NCBI GenBank assembly: GCA_027623325.1
Contig: JAQBXY010000002.1
Location: 176,756 to 240,755, forward strand
Length of the DNA stretch: 64,000 nt
Reading direction: 5' to 3'
From: Gemmatimonadota bacterium
GTDB lineage: Bacteria > Gemmatimonadota > Gemmatimonadetes > Longimicrobiales > Gaopeijiaceae
The notes under the pieces were generated by a model. It did no database searches, had not been told where the DNA came from, and was given only the letters and a program-made list of their open reading frames with translations. The translations under genes were made by a program, and so were the position numbers. Positions within the stretch are counted from its first letter, which is position 1. The number at the start of each line of letters is the position of its first letter. Below are positions 35,794-45,048 of this stretch, piece after piece.

Positions 35794-36644
35794 CGGGAGA
35801 GCCACCGGTGCACACCCCGAACGTTCAGCGGAAACCACGCCTCGTATTGATTCCATGTGGCGTAAGCCGCGAGGCGGATCTGCGCTGCGGCCTGATCTTC
35901 GGACCAGCCCCGATCGACGGCGTCTCGAACGGCCGACGTGAGGTCGTCGTAGTACGCGATCTGCCGTTGGATCGTGGCCCGATCACCCGCCGGGCCGTGT
36001 CCGAACACGATCGTTTCGAAGGGGATCTGTAAAAGCCCCGCCACCGCGTCGAAGAAGTCCGGGAAGTACCAGCCCGGAAGATCCTGGAATCCCATGCGGT
36101 CATTCGCGACAAAGTCCACGGCGAACGCCACCCCGACGTCCGGAATGAAGGGCACGATCATGTTGTCCGAGTGACTCGGTCCAAGGTAGTGCAGTTGCAC
36201 CTCGCGGCCCCCGATCCGAAACGTGAGACGCTCCGCGAGCGTCACCGTGGGGAGTGGCTGGTCGGGATTCGCACGGGCCCGGATCGGCGCCACCGCGTTC
36301 TCATGCGCGATGATCGGAGCAGACGCCTGACCCATCGTCTCGAGCAGCGCAGACGCTCCGGTCGAGTGATCCGCATCGCTATGGCTGTACACGATCGCCG
36401 CGATCGGGGCGCCGGGTGCGACGCGCATGATCTCTCTCGCCAGGCGACCGGCCGGCTCCACCTCGATGGGGTCGAAGACCACGACTCCCTCGTCCGAAAC
36501 CATGAAGAGAGCGTTGTGGTTCTGCCACCGGAACTGGTAAACGCCGTCGGCGATCTCGGTCGTCTCGTACGGCGCCTGAGCCGCCAGCGGTAGTGAGGTG
36601 GCCAGCGCAACGCTGAAGAGCATCGCGATGCGGAGTCGGATCAT
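35790..36644 (-). CDS. Exported MBL-fold metallo-hydrolase
   Basis: A 284-residue metallo-beta-lactamase-fold protein with a signal peptide (MIRLRIAMLFSVALATSLPLAAQA). The metal motif is YSHSDADHSTGA (HxxxDH, with Ser where most members have the second His). Later ligands are seen at LGPSHSDNMIV and VFAVDFVAND-type text, then VFGHGPAGDR. The start is ATG 36644, directly before the signal; a longer frame to 36698 adds unrelated residues. Its stop overlaps the start of the HEAT-cyclophilin gene, so the pair is co-translated. Substrate unknown; exported homologues act on esters, thioesters or lactones. Confidence 0.87.
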   Translation of the reverse strand: MIRLRIAMLFSVALATSLPLAAQAPYETTEIADGVYQFRWQNHNALFMVSDEGVVVFDPIEVEPAGRLAREIMRVAPGAPIAAIVYSHSDADHSTGASALLETMGQASAPIIAHENAVAPIRARANPDQPLPTVTLAERLTFRIGGREVQLHYLGPSHSDNMIVPFIPDVGVAFAVDFVANDRMGFQDLPGWYFPDFFDAVAGLLQIPFETIVFGHGPAGDRATIQRQIAYYDDLTSAVRDAVDRGWSEDQAAAQIRLAAYATWNQYEAWFPLNVRGVHRWLSR

Positions 36645-36686
36645 GATGGCGCTTCCTATGCAGAGGTGTGAAGCGGGCATTCTACG

Positions 36687-36718
36687 AAAAAACCCCACCG
36701 GCCGCTGGCCGATGGGGT
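36687..36718 (-). terminator. Intrinsic terminator after the ADC-like gene
   Basis: Stem ACCCCA...TGGGGT (36692-36697 with 36713-36718) extended by CGGCC/GGCCG-type pairs with one mismatch and a 3-base loop. Six A at 36687-36692 read as a U-tract on the minus strand. It ends the overlapping oxoamine synthase/ADC-like transcript. Confidence 0.78.
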
Positions 36719-36741
36719 CGAGTCGTGACTGCGACCGGTTC

Positions 36742-37407
36742 CTAGAACGCCTCCAACTTGTGGAACACTTCCGTCCCGTTCTTGAACCAATGCTCGCGGA
36801 ACGGGTGCGGCGAGACCTCGTGCTTCAGTAGATCGGACGTGATCTGGTGAGGGAAGAGGGTCATCGTGCCGCCCTCGTCCTCGTGGACCGTATAGTCGCC
36901 GCTGATCTGGAGCGTCGTACGGAGCCGCTCGGACCCGTTCATCATGAAGCCCTGGAGCAGGTGCGTGGTCGTCTCCCAGGCACCGGGCGTGACGCTCAGG
37001 TCGAGAATCGGATCGCCGGCCCCGAACACACGAATGCGGACCCGATCCGACGTCTCGATGAACTGGGCGTCGATCTGCTGATCGTGGTACGGAAAGTGGA
37101 AGCGCTCCGACTTGATTCTACGCGCTTCGGCAGAACTGGTGGCGGCCAAGAAGGGGAAGAAACCGGCCTTCGCGTGTTTGCCCCATTCAGCGACCATCGG
37201 AGGAACGATCACGGAGAACATGAGCTCGGTGTACGGCCCGACCACGCTGTCGTCGAACAAGAACGCCGTGACCGACAGGATGCTCCTTTGGTGCGTGACC
37301 TCGATCGGTTCCAAGTGCTCGGGCAGGAGCGCACGGGCATCGGCCGTCGACATGTCGAAGAAGGCACTGACCCCCGTGTGGAAGCGATAGCTCCCGACTA
37401 CGGACAT
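36742..37407 (-). CDS. Acetoacetate-decarboxylase-like domain protein
   Basis: A 221-residue cytosolic protein. The N-terminal half (FDMSTADARALLPEHLEPIEVT, SVTAFLFDDSVVGPYTELMFSVIVPP) resembles the acetoacetate decarboxylase-like (ADC) superfamily, where such text forms the beta-barrel. I see no clear catalytic lysine in the family's usual EEGRK-type setting, so decarboxylase activity is not supported. ATG 37407 has GAGG 8 bases upstream and overlaps the 3' end of the oxoamine synthase gene by 10 bases, so the two proteins are probably made together. This is the last gene before a strong terminator. Confidence 0.6.
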   Translation of the reverse strand: MSVVGSYRFHTGVSAFFDMSTADARALLPEHLEPIEVTHQRSILSVTAFLFDDSVVGPYTELMFSVIVPPMVAEWGKHAKAGFFPFLAATSSAEARRIKSERFHFPYHDQQIDAQFIETSDRVRIRVFGAGDPILDLSVTPGAWETTTHLLQGFMMNGSERLRTTLQISGDYTVHEDEGGTMTLFPHQITSDLLKHEVSPHPFREHWFKNGTEVFHKLEAF

Positions 37408-38747
37408 ATGTCGTACCTCTTGAGGACCTTCACGATCACCGCTGCGCCCTCTTCCAACTCTTCGTGCGTGTGCGCGGCAGAAATCGACATGCGGAAGCGC
37501 GACTTGTGCTTCCCGACGGCCGGGTACTTCACCGGGTTGATGAAGACGCCCTCTCGGAAGATCTCCTCGCCCATGGCGAAGATGCGTGCGTCGTCACGAA
37601 CCATGATCGGAATCACGTGCGAGGTCGAATCTCCCATCGGGACCTGCGCGTCGCATAGCAGCTTCTGCATGTACGCGACGTTGTCCCAGAGCTTGGTTCG
37701 CAGCTCCGGCTCCTTGGACGCGATCTCGAGCGCCTTACGCAGGCCAGCCACCACTACAGGCGACAACGCACAGGAGAAGAAGCGAGACCGGGAGAAGCCG
37801 CGGAGATAGTTAATGAGCTGACGGGAGCCGGCTGTGTACCCGCCTTGACCGCCCAAGCTCTTGGAGAACGTGCCCAGGTGGATGTCGATGTCGGCATCGA
37901 ATCCCTGGTCCTCTGCGACACCCTTCCCGTTCTCCCCGAAGACGAAGGCGGAATGTGCCTCGTCGATCATGAGGCGTGCGCCATGCTTGCGGCACACGGC
38001 GACCAGCTCGGCGAGCGGCGGGGTGTCCCCGTCCATCGAGTACACACCCTCGATGATGACCAGCTTCTTGCCCGCGAACCCCGAGAGCTTCTTGTCGAGA
38101 TCGTCGGCCCGGTTGTGCCGGAAGAAGCGAGACTTTGCCTTCGACAGGATCATTCCGTCCACGATGCTCGCGTGGGCGTATTGATCCGCGACGATCAAGT
38201 CGCCGGATCGCATGAGACCGGCGATCGTGCCGACGTTGGCGCTATAGCCCGTCGGGAAGATCATCGCCGCTTCGGTACCCTTGAATTCCGCGATCTCGGT
38301 CGCGAAGCGCCGGTGGAGGTCGGTCGTGCCGCTGAGAATCGGCGAGCCCGAAGAGCCACCACCATAAAGGTCGGCAGCGTCCTTGATGGCCTGCTTGACC
38401 TCCGGCCGGTACGAGAGTCCCAGATAGTTGTACGACGCGAAGTTCACGAGCCCGCGGCGGATCTCCCCGGTCTTGGTATCCTCTACATCGACGCGCGTCG
38501 ACGGCTGCGAGTGAAGCGGCAACTCGTAGAGGTAGTACCCTGAAGGTCTGACCTGCTGCCACCAATCGTCGAACGGCTCCAGTAACGCGAATGCGTCGTC
38601 ACCGGCCCCGAAATAGAAGTTCGTGTAGTCGTATTCGAGTGCACCTGGGGCCGCTGGCGTGGCTTCGTCCCTCTCGATCCGGTTCGTCTGCGGCTGGGTC
38701 TCCACGTCGGTGGAAGCCGTGGAGCTTTCGTTCTTGGACTCGGCCAT
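37398..38747 (-). CDS. Alpha-oxoamine synthase family PLP enzyme
   Basis: A 449-residue enzyme of the family holding serine palmitoyltransferase, 2-amino-3-ketobutyrate CoA ligase and AONS, which condense an amino acid with an acyl-CoA and release CO2. Motifs: NFASYNYLGLSYRPEV, GSSGSPILSGTTDLHRRFATEIAEF, FPTGYSANVGTIAGL, DEAHSAFVFGENGKGVAE and the PLP Lys296 in HLGTFSKSLGGQGGY. An acidic ~60-residue N-terminal extension precedes the core. ATG 38747 is used; the frame runs back to 39254 but only over the divergent gene. Serine palmitoyltransferase is plausible, not proven. Confidence 0.85.
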   Translation of the reverse strand: MAESKNESSTASTDVETQPQTNRIERDEATPAAPGALEYDYTNFYFGAGDDAFALLEPFDDWWQQVRPSGYYLYELPLHSQPSTRVDVEDTKTGEIRRGLVNFASYNYLGLSYRPEVKQAIKDAADLYGGGSSGSPILSGTTDLHRRFATEIAEFKGTEAAMIFPTGYSANVGTIAGLMRSGDLIVADQYAHASIVDGMILSKAKSRFFRHNRADDLDKKLSGFAGKKLVIIEGVYSMDGDTPPLAELVAVCRKHGARLMIDEAHSAFVFGENGKGVAEDQGFDADIDIHLGTFSKSLGGQGGYTAGSRQLINYLRGFSRSRFFSCALSPVVVAGLRKALEIASKEPELRTKLWDNVAYMQKLLCDAQVPMGDSTSHVIPIMVRDDARIFAMGEEIFREGVFINPVKYPAVGKHKSRFRMSISAAHTHEELEEGAAVIVKVLKRYDICP

Positions 38748-38829
38748 TTCAGTTACCCATGGGTTTGCGCGTCTGGGCGGACCCCCAATCTCCCCAAAAC
38801 ACCCCTTAGCATCAAGGAGAAATGTCCGG

Positions 38830-39876
38830 ATGACTGAGCTGGCACGCCGTCTCGCGGACTGGAGCCCTCCGGCCGATTGGAGGCGTGTCGTAGCGGTCGA
38901 CGCCCATACGGAGGGAGAACCCCTCCGCGTAATCCTCTCTGGATTCCCGGAGTTGAGGGGAGAGAGCGTCCTCGCGCGGCGCCGTGAGGCTCGCCTCGAA
39001 CACGACGGGGTGAGGCGGGCTCTCATGTTGGAGCCCCGTGGACACGCCGACATGTACGGGTGCATTGTCATGCCGCCCGTGACCTCGGACGCTGACCTCG
39101 CGGTCTTGTTCACACACAACGAGGGCTTCAGCACGATGTGTGGCCACGGGATCATCGGCCTGACCACCGTGCTTCTCGAGTGTGGCCTCATGGACGTCGT
39201 CGAACCGGTAACCCCGGTCGGCATCGACACTCCAGCAGGGTTCGTCCGGGCCACCGCATCAGTCGAGAAGGGGCGTGTGTCACGAGTGTCCTTCGTGAAC
39301 GTGCCTTCGTTTGTAGAGCGCCTGGATGCCGAGGTTGATGTGGAAGGGGTCGGTTCGGTGCGGTACGACCTCGCCTACGGCGGTGCGTTCTATGCGTACG
39401 TCGAGGCGACCGACTTCGACCTCCGGCTCATGCCAAACGAAACACCGCGACTCATCGACTTGGGGCGCAGGATCAAGGCGTCGGTCCAAAGCGAGGCCCC
39501 GCCCGAGCACCCAGAGGACCCGGAACTCGGGTTCCTGTACGGGACCATCTTCGTCGGGGCGGCCCTCGAGCCCGGCGGACATAGCCGAAACGTCTGCGTG
39601 TTTGCGGATGGCGAGGTGGATCGGAGCCCGACCGGGACCGGAGTGTGTGGCCGGTTGGCGATTCACTATGCCCGCGACGAGATCGGATTGGACGAGGACA
39701 TCGTGGTCGAGAGCATTCTCGGCACACGCTTCACGGGTCGGGTCGTCGGGACCGGTCGAGTGGGCGAGTACGCCGCCATCGTCCCCGAAGTCTCGGGTCG
39801 AGCCCACGTGATTGGCCGCAACGAGATCTTCATCGATCCAGACGATCCCCTCGCCGAAGGCTTCTCTCTGCGCTAG
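38830..39876 (+). CDS. Trans-3-hydroxy-L-proline dehydratase (proline racemase family)
   Basis: A 348-residue enzyme of the proline racemase family. The first catalytic residue is Cys104 (FSTMCGHG). The second, which is Cys in racemases and 4-hydroxyproline epimerases, is Thr268 here (DRSPTGTG). The Cys/Thr pair is the known mark of trans-3-hydroxy-L-proline dehydratase, which gives delta-1-pyrroline-2-carboxylate. ATG 38830 follows AAGGAG by 9 bases. Divergent from the oxoamine synthase. No reductase for the product was seen in the window. Fits with the peptidases as a route for collagen-like or plant-wall peptide breakdown. Confidence 0.88.
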   Translation: MTELARRLADWSPPADWRRVVAVDAHTEGEPLRVILSGFPELRGESVLARRREARLEHDGVRRALMLEPRGHADMYGCIVMPPVTSDADLAVLFTHNEGFSTMCGHGIIGLTTVLLECGLMDVVEPVTPVGIDTPAGFVRATASVEKGRVSRVSFVNVPSFVERLDAEVDVEGVGSVRYDLAYGGAFYAYVEATDFDLRLMPNETPRLIDLGRRIKASVQSEAPPEHPEDPELGFLYGTIFVGAALEPGGHSRNVCVFADGEVDRSPTGTGVCGRLAIHYARDEIGLDEDIVVESILGTRFTGRVVGTGRVGEYAAIVPEVSGRAHVIGRNEIFIDPDDPLAEGFSLR

Positions 39877-39979
39877 GGAGCGACGTGCCACCTGGAACCA
39901 TCGATGCATCCCGTGTACTATGTGCGCAGGGCGTATATTCCTGACGCGACGAGTGCGACAGCGTACCGAGGGATCGAGA

Positions 39980-40330
39980 ATGGCCACATCCGAGGACGGC
40001 GACTTTCTGCCTCTGACACCGGTGGCGTTCGACATACTGCTGTCGCTGCTGGGTGGCGAGGCGCATGGCTATGCGATCATGCGGTCCGTTCAGGAACGCA
40101 CGGGGGCCGAGGCGAGCCTCCATGCCGGGACGTTGTACCGTGCCCTGGCTCGACTCGTTGAAACGGGGTGGATCGAAGAACTCGAGCGGGCCGGCTCCGA
40201 TGAGTCCGATGAGCGGCGACGGTATTACCGCGTCACGGGCGTGGGCCGACGGGTCGCGCGGGCCGAGGCCCTAAGGTTGGAGAATCAATTGGGCGCGGCA
40301 CGGGCACACGGACTGCTGGGTCGGGCGTAG
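39980..40330 (+). CDS. PadR-family transcriptional regulator
   Basis: A 116-residue winged-helix regulator: LTPVAFDILLSLLGGEAHGYAIMRSVQERTG, then SLHAGTLYRALARLVETGWIEEL and the wing RRRYYRVTGVGRRVA. The C-terminal dimer helix is short (PadR-s2 type). ATG 39980 follows GAGGG by about 7 bases. It lies 3 bases before the ADOP permease gene, and PadR-ADOP pairs are a recurrent arrangement in Acidobacteriota and Gemmatimonadota, so it probably controls that permease. Confidence 0.9.
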   Translation: MATSEDGDFLPLTPVAFDILLSLLGGEAHGYAIMRSVQERTGAEASLHAGTLYRALARLVETGWIEELERAGSDESDERRRYYRVTGVGRRVARAEALRLENQLGAARAHGLLGRA

Positions 40331-40333
40331 GTC

Positions 40334-43100
40334 ATGAGTCACCGGCGCCGCGCCGTGACCGAGCGGCTCTATCGAGCTCTGCTCCTCACGTATCCCGAGC
40401 AGTTTCGCGAGCGGCACGGCGACGAGATGACCCGTCTGTTTCTCGAGAAGGGCGTCGACGCCCGACGGCGGAACGGGCGAGCCGGAGCATTCGTGCATTG
40501 GCTCAGTGGAGCAACGGATGCGTTACGAAACGGGGTCGGGGAGCGTTGGAACGAATCGAGACAGAGCCGGCGGGAAGCCGGGACGCCGACGGCGAATGCC
40601 CGGCGGACAAACGAAAGGGGGGGCGGGGGCATGGATTCGGTACTCAAGGACCTGAAGTACGCCTCGCGGACATTGCTGCAAAATCGCGGGTTCTCCGTCG
40701 TCGCGATCGTCACGATCGCGCTGGGGATCGGAGCGAACACCGCCATTTTTAGTGTGGTGCGGGCGGTCTTGCTTCAGCCGTTGCCCTACGAGGATCCCCA
40801 AGAACTCGTGCTGCTCTGGGGCGAGCTGAGGAATCGGGGCATAACGCACTTCCCGACGTCGCCCCCCGACTTCGTCGACTTTCGGGATCGCGCAGATGCG
40901 CTCGAGGACCTCGCGGGTGTCTCCACGTTCCAGGCGTCCCTCACCGGGGATGGCGATCCGGTTCAGGTCGACGTCGGCAGTGTGACCCCCAACCTCTTCA
41001 GCATGCTTGGGATCGAGCCCGTGCTCGGTCGAAATTTCGTCGAGGAGGACGGGCTGCCGAACCCGCAGGGAGCCCTTCCGGGGCAGCCGGGCGTTCTCCC
41101 GGGCATCGTGATCCTGAGTCACGCCTTGTGGCAGCAGCGGTACGCAGCTGCCCCCGATGTTATCGGGCGGTCGATCGAAATCGGTGGGGGGCCGGCGGAG
41201 ATCGTCGGAGTCATGCCGCCTGGGTTCGAACTGCTGATGCCGCCGACGGCGGCGCTGACCCCGAACGTCGACCTTTGGACCGCGGCTCGACTGGACTACG
41301 TGAACTCGCCACGAAACAACGTCGTGTTGCGGCCCGTGGGGAGGCTGCGCGAAGGGGCGACGGTCGAGCAGTTGCAGGCACAAGTGGACCTGATCGCGGC
41401 GGACCTGATGATCGACAATCCGATCAAGGCTACTGCGGGTTACAGGCTTCGAGTCGAGAACTTCGCCGCTGATGTCACGGCTCATGTGCGTCCTGTTCTC
41501 CTGGCTCTCTTCGGAGCGGTCGTGTTCGTCCTCCTGATCGCGTGCGCCAATGTCTCGAACCTCTTGCTCGTGCGGGCTTCGGGACGGGACCGTGAGTTCG
41601 CGGTCCGGGCGGCCCTGGGCGGCACCCGCAGTCGCCTGATCCGTCAGATGTTGATCGAGAGCGGGCTCCTGGCTGCGGTCGGGGCACTGTTGGGAATCGC
41701 ACTCGCGTCGGGAGGAATCACACTGTTGCTGGGGTTCCAGCCCGCCGACTTGCCCCGCCATCGAAACCGTTCGCATCGATGGACTCGTCCTTCTGTTCAC
41801 GGCCGCATCCGCTATCGTCGCGGCTGCGATTTTCGGAATGGTTCCCGCGATCCAGACGTCCAAGTTCGAACTCGCCGACGCATTGAAGGATCGGGGCGGC
41901 CCCTCCACGAGCCGGTCCCGAAAGCTGATCAGGAACGGGGTCGTCGTTGCGGAGGTCGCGTTGTCGCTCGTCCTGCTGATCGGGTCCGGCTTGATGGTGC
42001 GGAGCTTCGTGGAACTGAACAACGTGCAGCCTGGATTCGATTCCGCCGGAGTCCTTACGTTCAACGCCGCCCCTCCGTTCGCCCGCTACCCGCAGGCCAT
42101 CGATCGAGTGGGTTTCAATCTTGAACTCCAGCGCAGACTGGAGGCGATTCCGGGAGTGGAACGGGTTGCCTCGGGATTTCCACTTCCCCTGACCGGTGGT
42201 TTATTCAACGGCAGGTACGGACTCGAAGACGCGCTGACGAATCCGGAAGCCTTCGGTCAGGCAACGTACCGCGTCGTGGGTGCGGGTTACTTCGAGGCGA
42301 TGGGCACCGCCTTGTTGGCCGGTCGCACGTTTTCGGAAGCGGACAACAGCGACAGCACCAATGTGGTAGTGGTGGATGACAAGCTCGCCCGGATCCTCTG
42401 GCCCACGGAGTCCGCGATCGGCAAACGATTCCTCATCCGGGCGATCACACCCGAGCCGGAGTGGGTGGAGGTCGTGGGGGTGGTCGAGCACCAGCGGGAC
42501 GAAGACCTGGCGGTCGAGGGTCCGGAGACCGTCTACTTCACCGATCGGTACCTCGGTTCATTCGGGGGCACCTGGGTCGTGAAGACGGGCAGCGACCCCA
42601 TGAGTCTCGTGGGTGCGATCCGAGCCGAGATCGGGTCGCTCGACTCCGACGTGCCGGTCGCGGATATCGAGCTGATGCGGACGTATGTCGATAGGGCGAT
42701 GGGGCCGACGCGGTTCGCGCTCACCCTAATCGGCGTCTTCGGGGTCCTCGCCTTGGTCCTCGCGTCGATCGGTCTGTACGGCGTGTTGTCCTACGTGGTG
42801 CGACAGCGCTCGGCAGAGATTGGCGTCCGGATGGCTTTCGGTGCAGAGCGTGGGAGTATCCTGAGGTTGGTCGTCGGTCAGGGGCTCTCTCTCGCGGGAG
42901 GAGGTGTCCTCCTTGGCCTCATCGTTGCGGTTCCCCTGACCCGATTCATGGAGTCGCTGCTCGTCGGAGTCACCGCTACCGATCCGCTCACCTACGTCGG
43001 GATCAGCCTTCTATTCGCTGCGATCGCGGCGGTCGCCTGCTACCTGCCCGCCCGCCGGGCTACACACGTGGATCCAGTGACCGCGTTGCGAGACGGCTAG
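40334..43100 (+). pseudogene. ADOP-type ABC permease, single-base frameshift
   Basis: About 920 residues in two frames. The first part has the ADOP N-terminus (RLYRALLLTYPEQFRERHGDEMTRLF), a helix (GFSVVAIVTIALGIGANTAIFSVV), a MacB-like periplasmic core and FtsX helices (LLALFGAVVFVLLIACANVSNLLLVRA). At CCCC 41753-41756 the frame slips: one extra C breaks the text, and dropping it gives a clean continuation into the second part (from about 41757), which has a second MacB core and an FtsX module ending PARRATHVDPVTALRDG. It is either a real mutation or a base-call error. No ATPase gene is adjacent, as usual for ADOP. ATG 40334 is 3 bases after padR. Confidence 0.88.
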
Positions 43101-43101
43101 G

Positions 43102-43140
43102 CGAAGCCCGCCGACCCATGAGTTAGGTCGGCGGGCTTCG
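43102..43140. terminator. Bidirectional terminator hairpin
   Basis: A perfect 15-bp stem (43102-43116 with 43126-43140) and a 9-base loop, placed between the ADOP permease and the convergent unknown gene. There is no long U-tract on either side, so termination strength is uncertain. Confidence 0.7.
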
Positions 43141-43179
43141 ATTGCTGATCGGGCCCAGTCCCGCGCCCGGCTCGTGCGA

Positions 43180-43728
43180 TCACCCGATAATCCAGCCCAG
43201 CAACGTGGTGACCCTCGGCCCACCTTCGGCGAAGGCCACGGCGAGGTTGGCCGGGACGTACAATTCGCCGAACGGGAGCGTCGCACCCATCGCGACGATC
43301 ATGGATGTAGTGGGGTCCCCCCCTTCCTTGCGAATGCTGATGTTCGGACCGACGCCGAATTCGATACCCGTGGGTAGGCGGTATCCCGCCATCCACGACA
43401 GAGAGAGGTTCATCTCATCCTGTTCGACGCCACCCACCAGAACGATCCACTCCATCAGGGCCTGATTCCCCGTGGTCGTCGAGACGATCTGGGTCTCGAA
43501 TTGCCAGCCGAACTGACTCATCATCGCTTCCTTGCCGATGGACTGCCGAAGTCGGGCCACGTCGCCCGTGAAGACGGTAAATCCGAAGCGCGGGCCGGAT
43601 AGGTGTTGGCGGGGCAGCGTGCGGGCACGCATCTCTTCGGGGATCGGGGCGGCCTGGGCCGCCAAGCCACCCGCGAGTGGAGCCATGAGGAGCGCGGCGG
43701 CCGCAAGGATCTTGATCGAGCGGAACAT
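43180..43728 (-). CDS. Exported protein of unknown function, possible beta-barrel
   Basis: A 182-residue protein with a signal peptide (MFRSIKILAAAALLMAPLAGGLAAQ). The rest alternates polar and hydrophobic residues in strands (GFTVFTGDVARL, FGWQFETQIVSTTTG, WMAGYRLPTGIEFGVGPNISI, FGELYVPANLAVAFAEGGPRV), ending LLGWIIG, which suggests a small outer-membrane or periplasmic beta protein. ATG 43728 is supported by an AGGAG site 8 bases upstream; the frame to 43764 adds a basic stretch before the signal. I do not recognise the family. Convergent with the ADOP gene. Confidence 0.65.
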   Translation of the reverse strand: MFRSIKILAAAALLMAPLAGGLAAQAAPIPEEMRARTLPRQHLSGPRFGFTVFTGDVARLRQSIGKEAMMSQFGWQFETQIVSTTTGNQALMEWIVLVGGVEQDEMNLSLSWMAGYRLPTGIEFGVGPNISIRKEGGDPTTSMIVAMGATLPFGELYVPANLAVAFAEGGPRVTTLLGWIIG

Positions 43729-43864
43729 GATGATTCTCCTGTGGGGTGGAGACTGCGACTTCACAGGAGAACGATGCGGGAACTGCCATCGGGTTTCTCT
43801 ACGTAGCTCTACGCAGACCCGGCCCGAAATGACGTAGACGCAGTGGGCTCGCCGCCCGTCGGCC

Positions 43865-44644
43865 CTAAATCTGCGGTGAAATCGCCGTGCTGGCGTCCTT
43901 CCCGGGGCCCACCGCGGCCACGGAGGCGATCGACGCCCTCGCCTCCGCCACCGTCCGCTCGAACAGTTCGTTCACGGCGCGGTTCCGGCGCCGGACGATG
44001 GCGCGATAGATGGCGCGCGACGCGATATAGCTGATGCCGATCATCCCGAGAGGTGCGGCCACCGCGAACAGCGCCGAGCCGAGCACCTCCAGACCGATCG
44101 GCAGGCCGATCCCGACGCCGACCCCGATCCCCACTCCCGTTGTCGTCCCCGCGATGAGGCCCGCTGCGAGCTGACTCAAATTCTCTTCGAGACGCACCCG
44201 CGTGTGGCCATCCCGCGACGAGACCACGATCTGAATCGTGCGGCTTTTGTTCGCGGTCTCGGCTCGCCACGTGAGCGTTCGGCCGAGCAGGCTGGGCTGG
44301 CCGTGCTCACGCGAGACCGACTGGATCGTCGTGGCGATATGCTCGAAGCCGCGATCGGGAACTTCCCCGTCCAAGGTCACCTCCCGGACGAGCACGATGT
44401 CTTCGCCGGCGACCTCGGCCCAGAATGAACGGTCGTGCACTCCTGAGTCCATCTCGAGGGCGGCGCGACGCAAGTACGTCGGGTCGATCCCAGCCTCGGC
44501 CGCGATGTCCTCGAGTTCTTTCAGGGTGACCCCCGCGGCGCTCGGCGCGGTCGGTTCTTCAACCTGAAGCTCGGTCGCACGCTTCAAGATCCGACCGATC
44601 TCCTTCTCGCCGTACACCCGGGGGAGGTTGGTCGGTTCGTTCAT
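43865..44644 (-). CDS. Unknown membrane protein, paralogue of 50716-51474
   Basis: A 259-residue protein. The N-terminus (YGEKEIGRILKRATELQ, then GVTLKELEDIAAEAGIDPTYLRRAALEMD) forms a short helical unit also found in the gene at 50716 (FGDEEISRILQSAADLQ, LSLEELRQVAEEAGIDPRFVDLAASDLN). A central segment of strands follows, then a glycine-rich membrane hairpin (TTTGVGIGVGVGIGLPIGLEVL and LFAVAAPLGMIGISYIASRAIYRAIV) and a helical tail. ATG 44644 is chosen over 44734, which adds 30 residues with no similarity to the paralogue. I do not know the function; the unit may belong to a widespread Gemmatimonadota family. Confidence 0.7.
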   Translation of the reverse strand: MNEPTNLPRVYGEKEIGRILKRATELQVEEPTAPSAAGVTLKELEDIAAEAGIDPTYLRRAALEMDSGVHDRSFWAEVAGEDIVLVREVTLDGEVPDRGFEHIATTIQSVSREHGQPSLLGRTLTWRAETANKSRTIQIVVSSRDGHTRVRLEENLSQLAAGLIAGTTTGVGIGVGVGIGLPIGLEVLGSALFAVAAPLGMIGISYIASRAIYRAIVRRRNRAVNELFERTVAEARASIASVAAVGPGKDASTAISPQI

Positions 44645-44779
44645 GGGTGAGAGGTGGTGGCAGATCGTACGGCTGCCCGGTCTGGACAGCGAAGGCGCTC
44701 CAACTACGTTGGTCTCGGGGAACGAACCGATCAAGCGGGTTCCCTCGCCGCAGCGTAGTCTAGTAGGAGATCAGCGGTA

Positions 44780-45010
44780 GTGAAAATCACGGACAAGATG
44801 AGAGCCGATGCACTCGAGCGATCGGGACGTCGGTGCGAATGCCTGTCGGGCAACTGCCGCCACCATCGAAAGGGGGGCCGTTGTAAGCACGGGTTGCGCG
44901 AAGGCCAATGGAAGATTTATTGGCGCACGGAGGCAGGGGGAAACAACCCCTGGAACATCGAGGCGTGGTGCCTCGAATGTTTCTCCAATAACTACGAAGT
45001 TCCCCAATAG
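44780..45010 (+). CDS. Small Cys/His-rich HNH-like protein
   Basis: A 76-residue protein with seven Cys and several His: RCECLSGNCRHHRKGGRCKHG then WNIEAWCLECFSNN. The layout, with an N-terminal R..AL.RSGRRCE helix, a paired Cys site, and a C-terminal NIEAWCLEC, resembles the HNH nuclease fold with a structural zinc knuckle, though the usual central DH/NH pair is not clear. GTG 44780 is the start; an AGGAG site lies 11 bases upstream, which is long. It may be an HNH relative that has lost activity, or a zinc-binding protein of unknown role. Confidence 0.6.
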   Translation: MKITDKMRADALERSGRRCECLSGNCRHHRKGGRCKHGLREGQWKIYWRTEAGGNNPWNIEAWCLECFSNNYEVPQ

Positions 45011-45048
45011 CTGTGAACCCATCCCACTGACCCTCGGGAGTCTGCCCC

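Noticed and set aside
37398..38747. Biotin synthesis AONS (bioF)
   Set aside because: No bio genes nearby, and the long acidic lead and overlap with an ADC-like gene do not fit; left as alpha-oxoamine synthase.
38830..39876. Proline racemase
   Set aside because: The second catalytic residue is Thr, not Cys.
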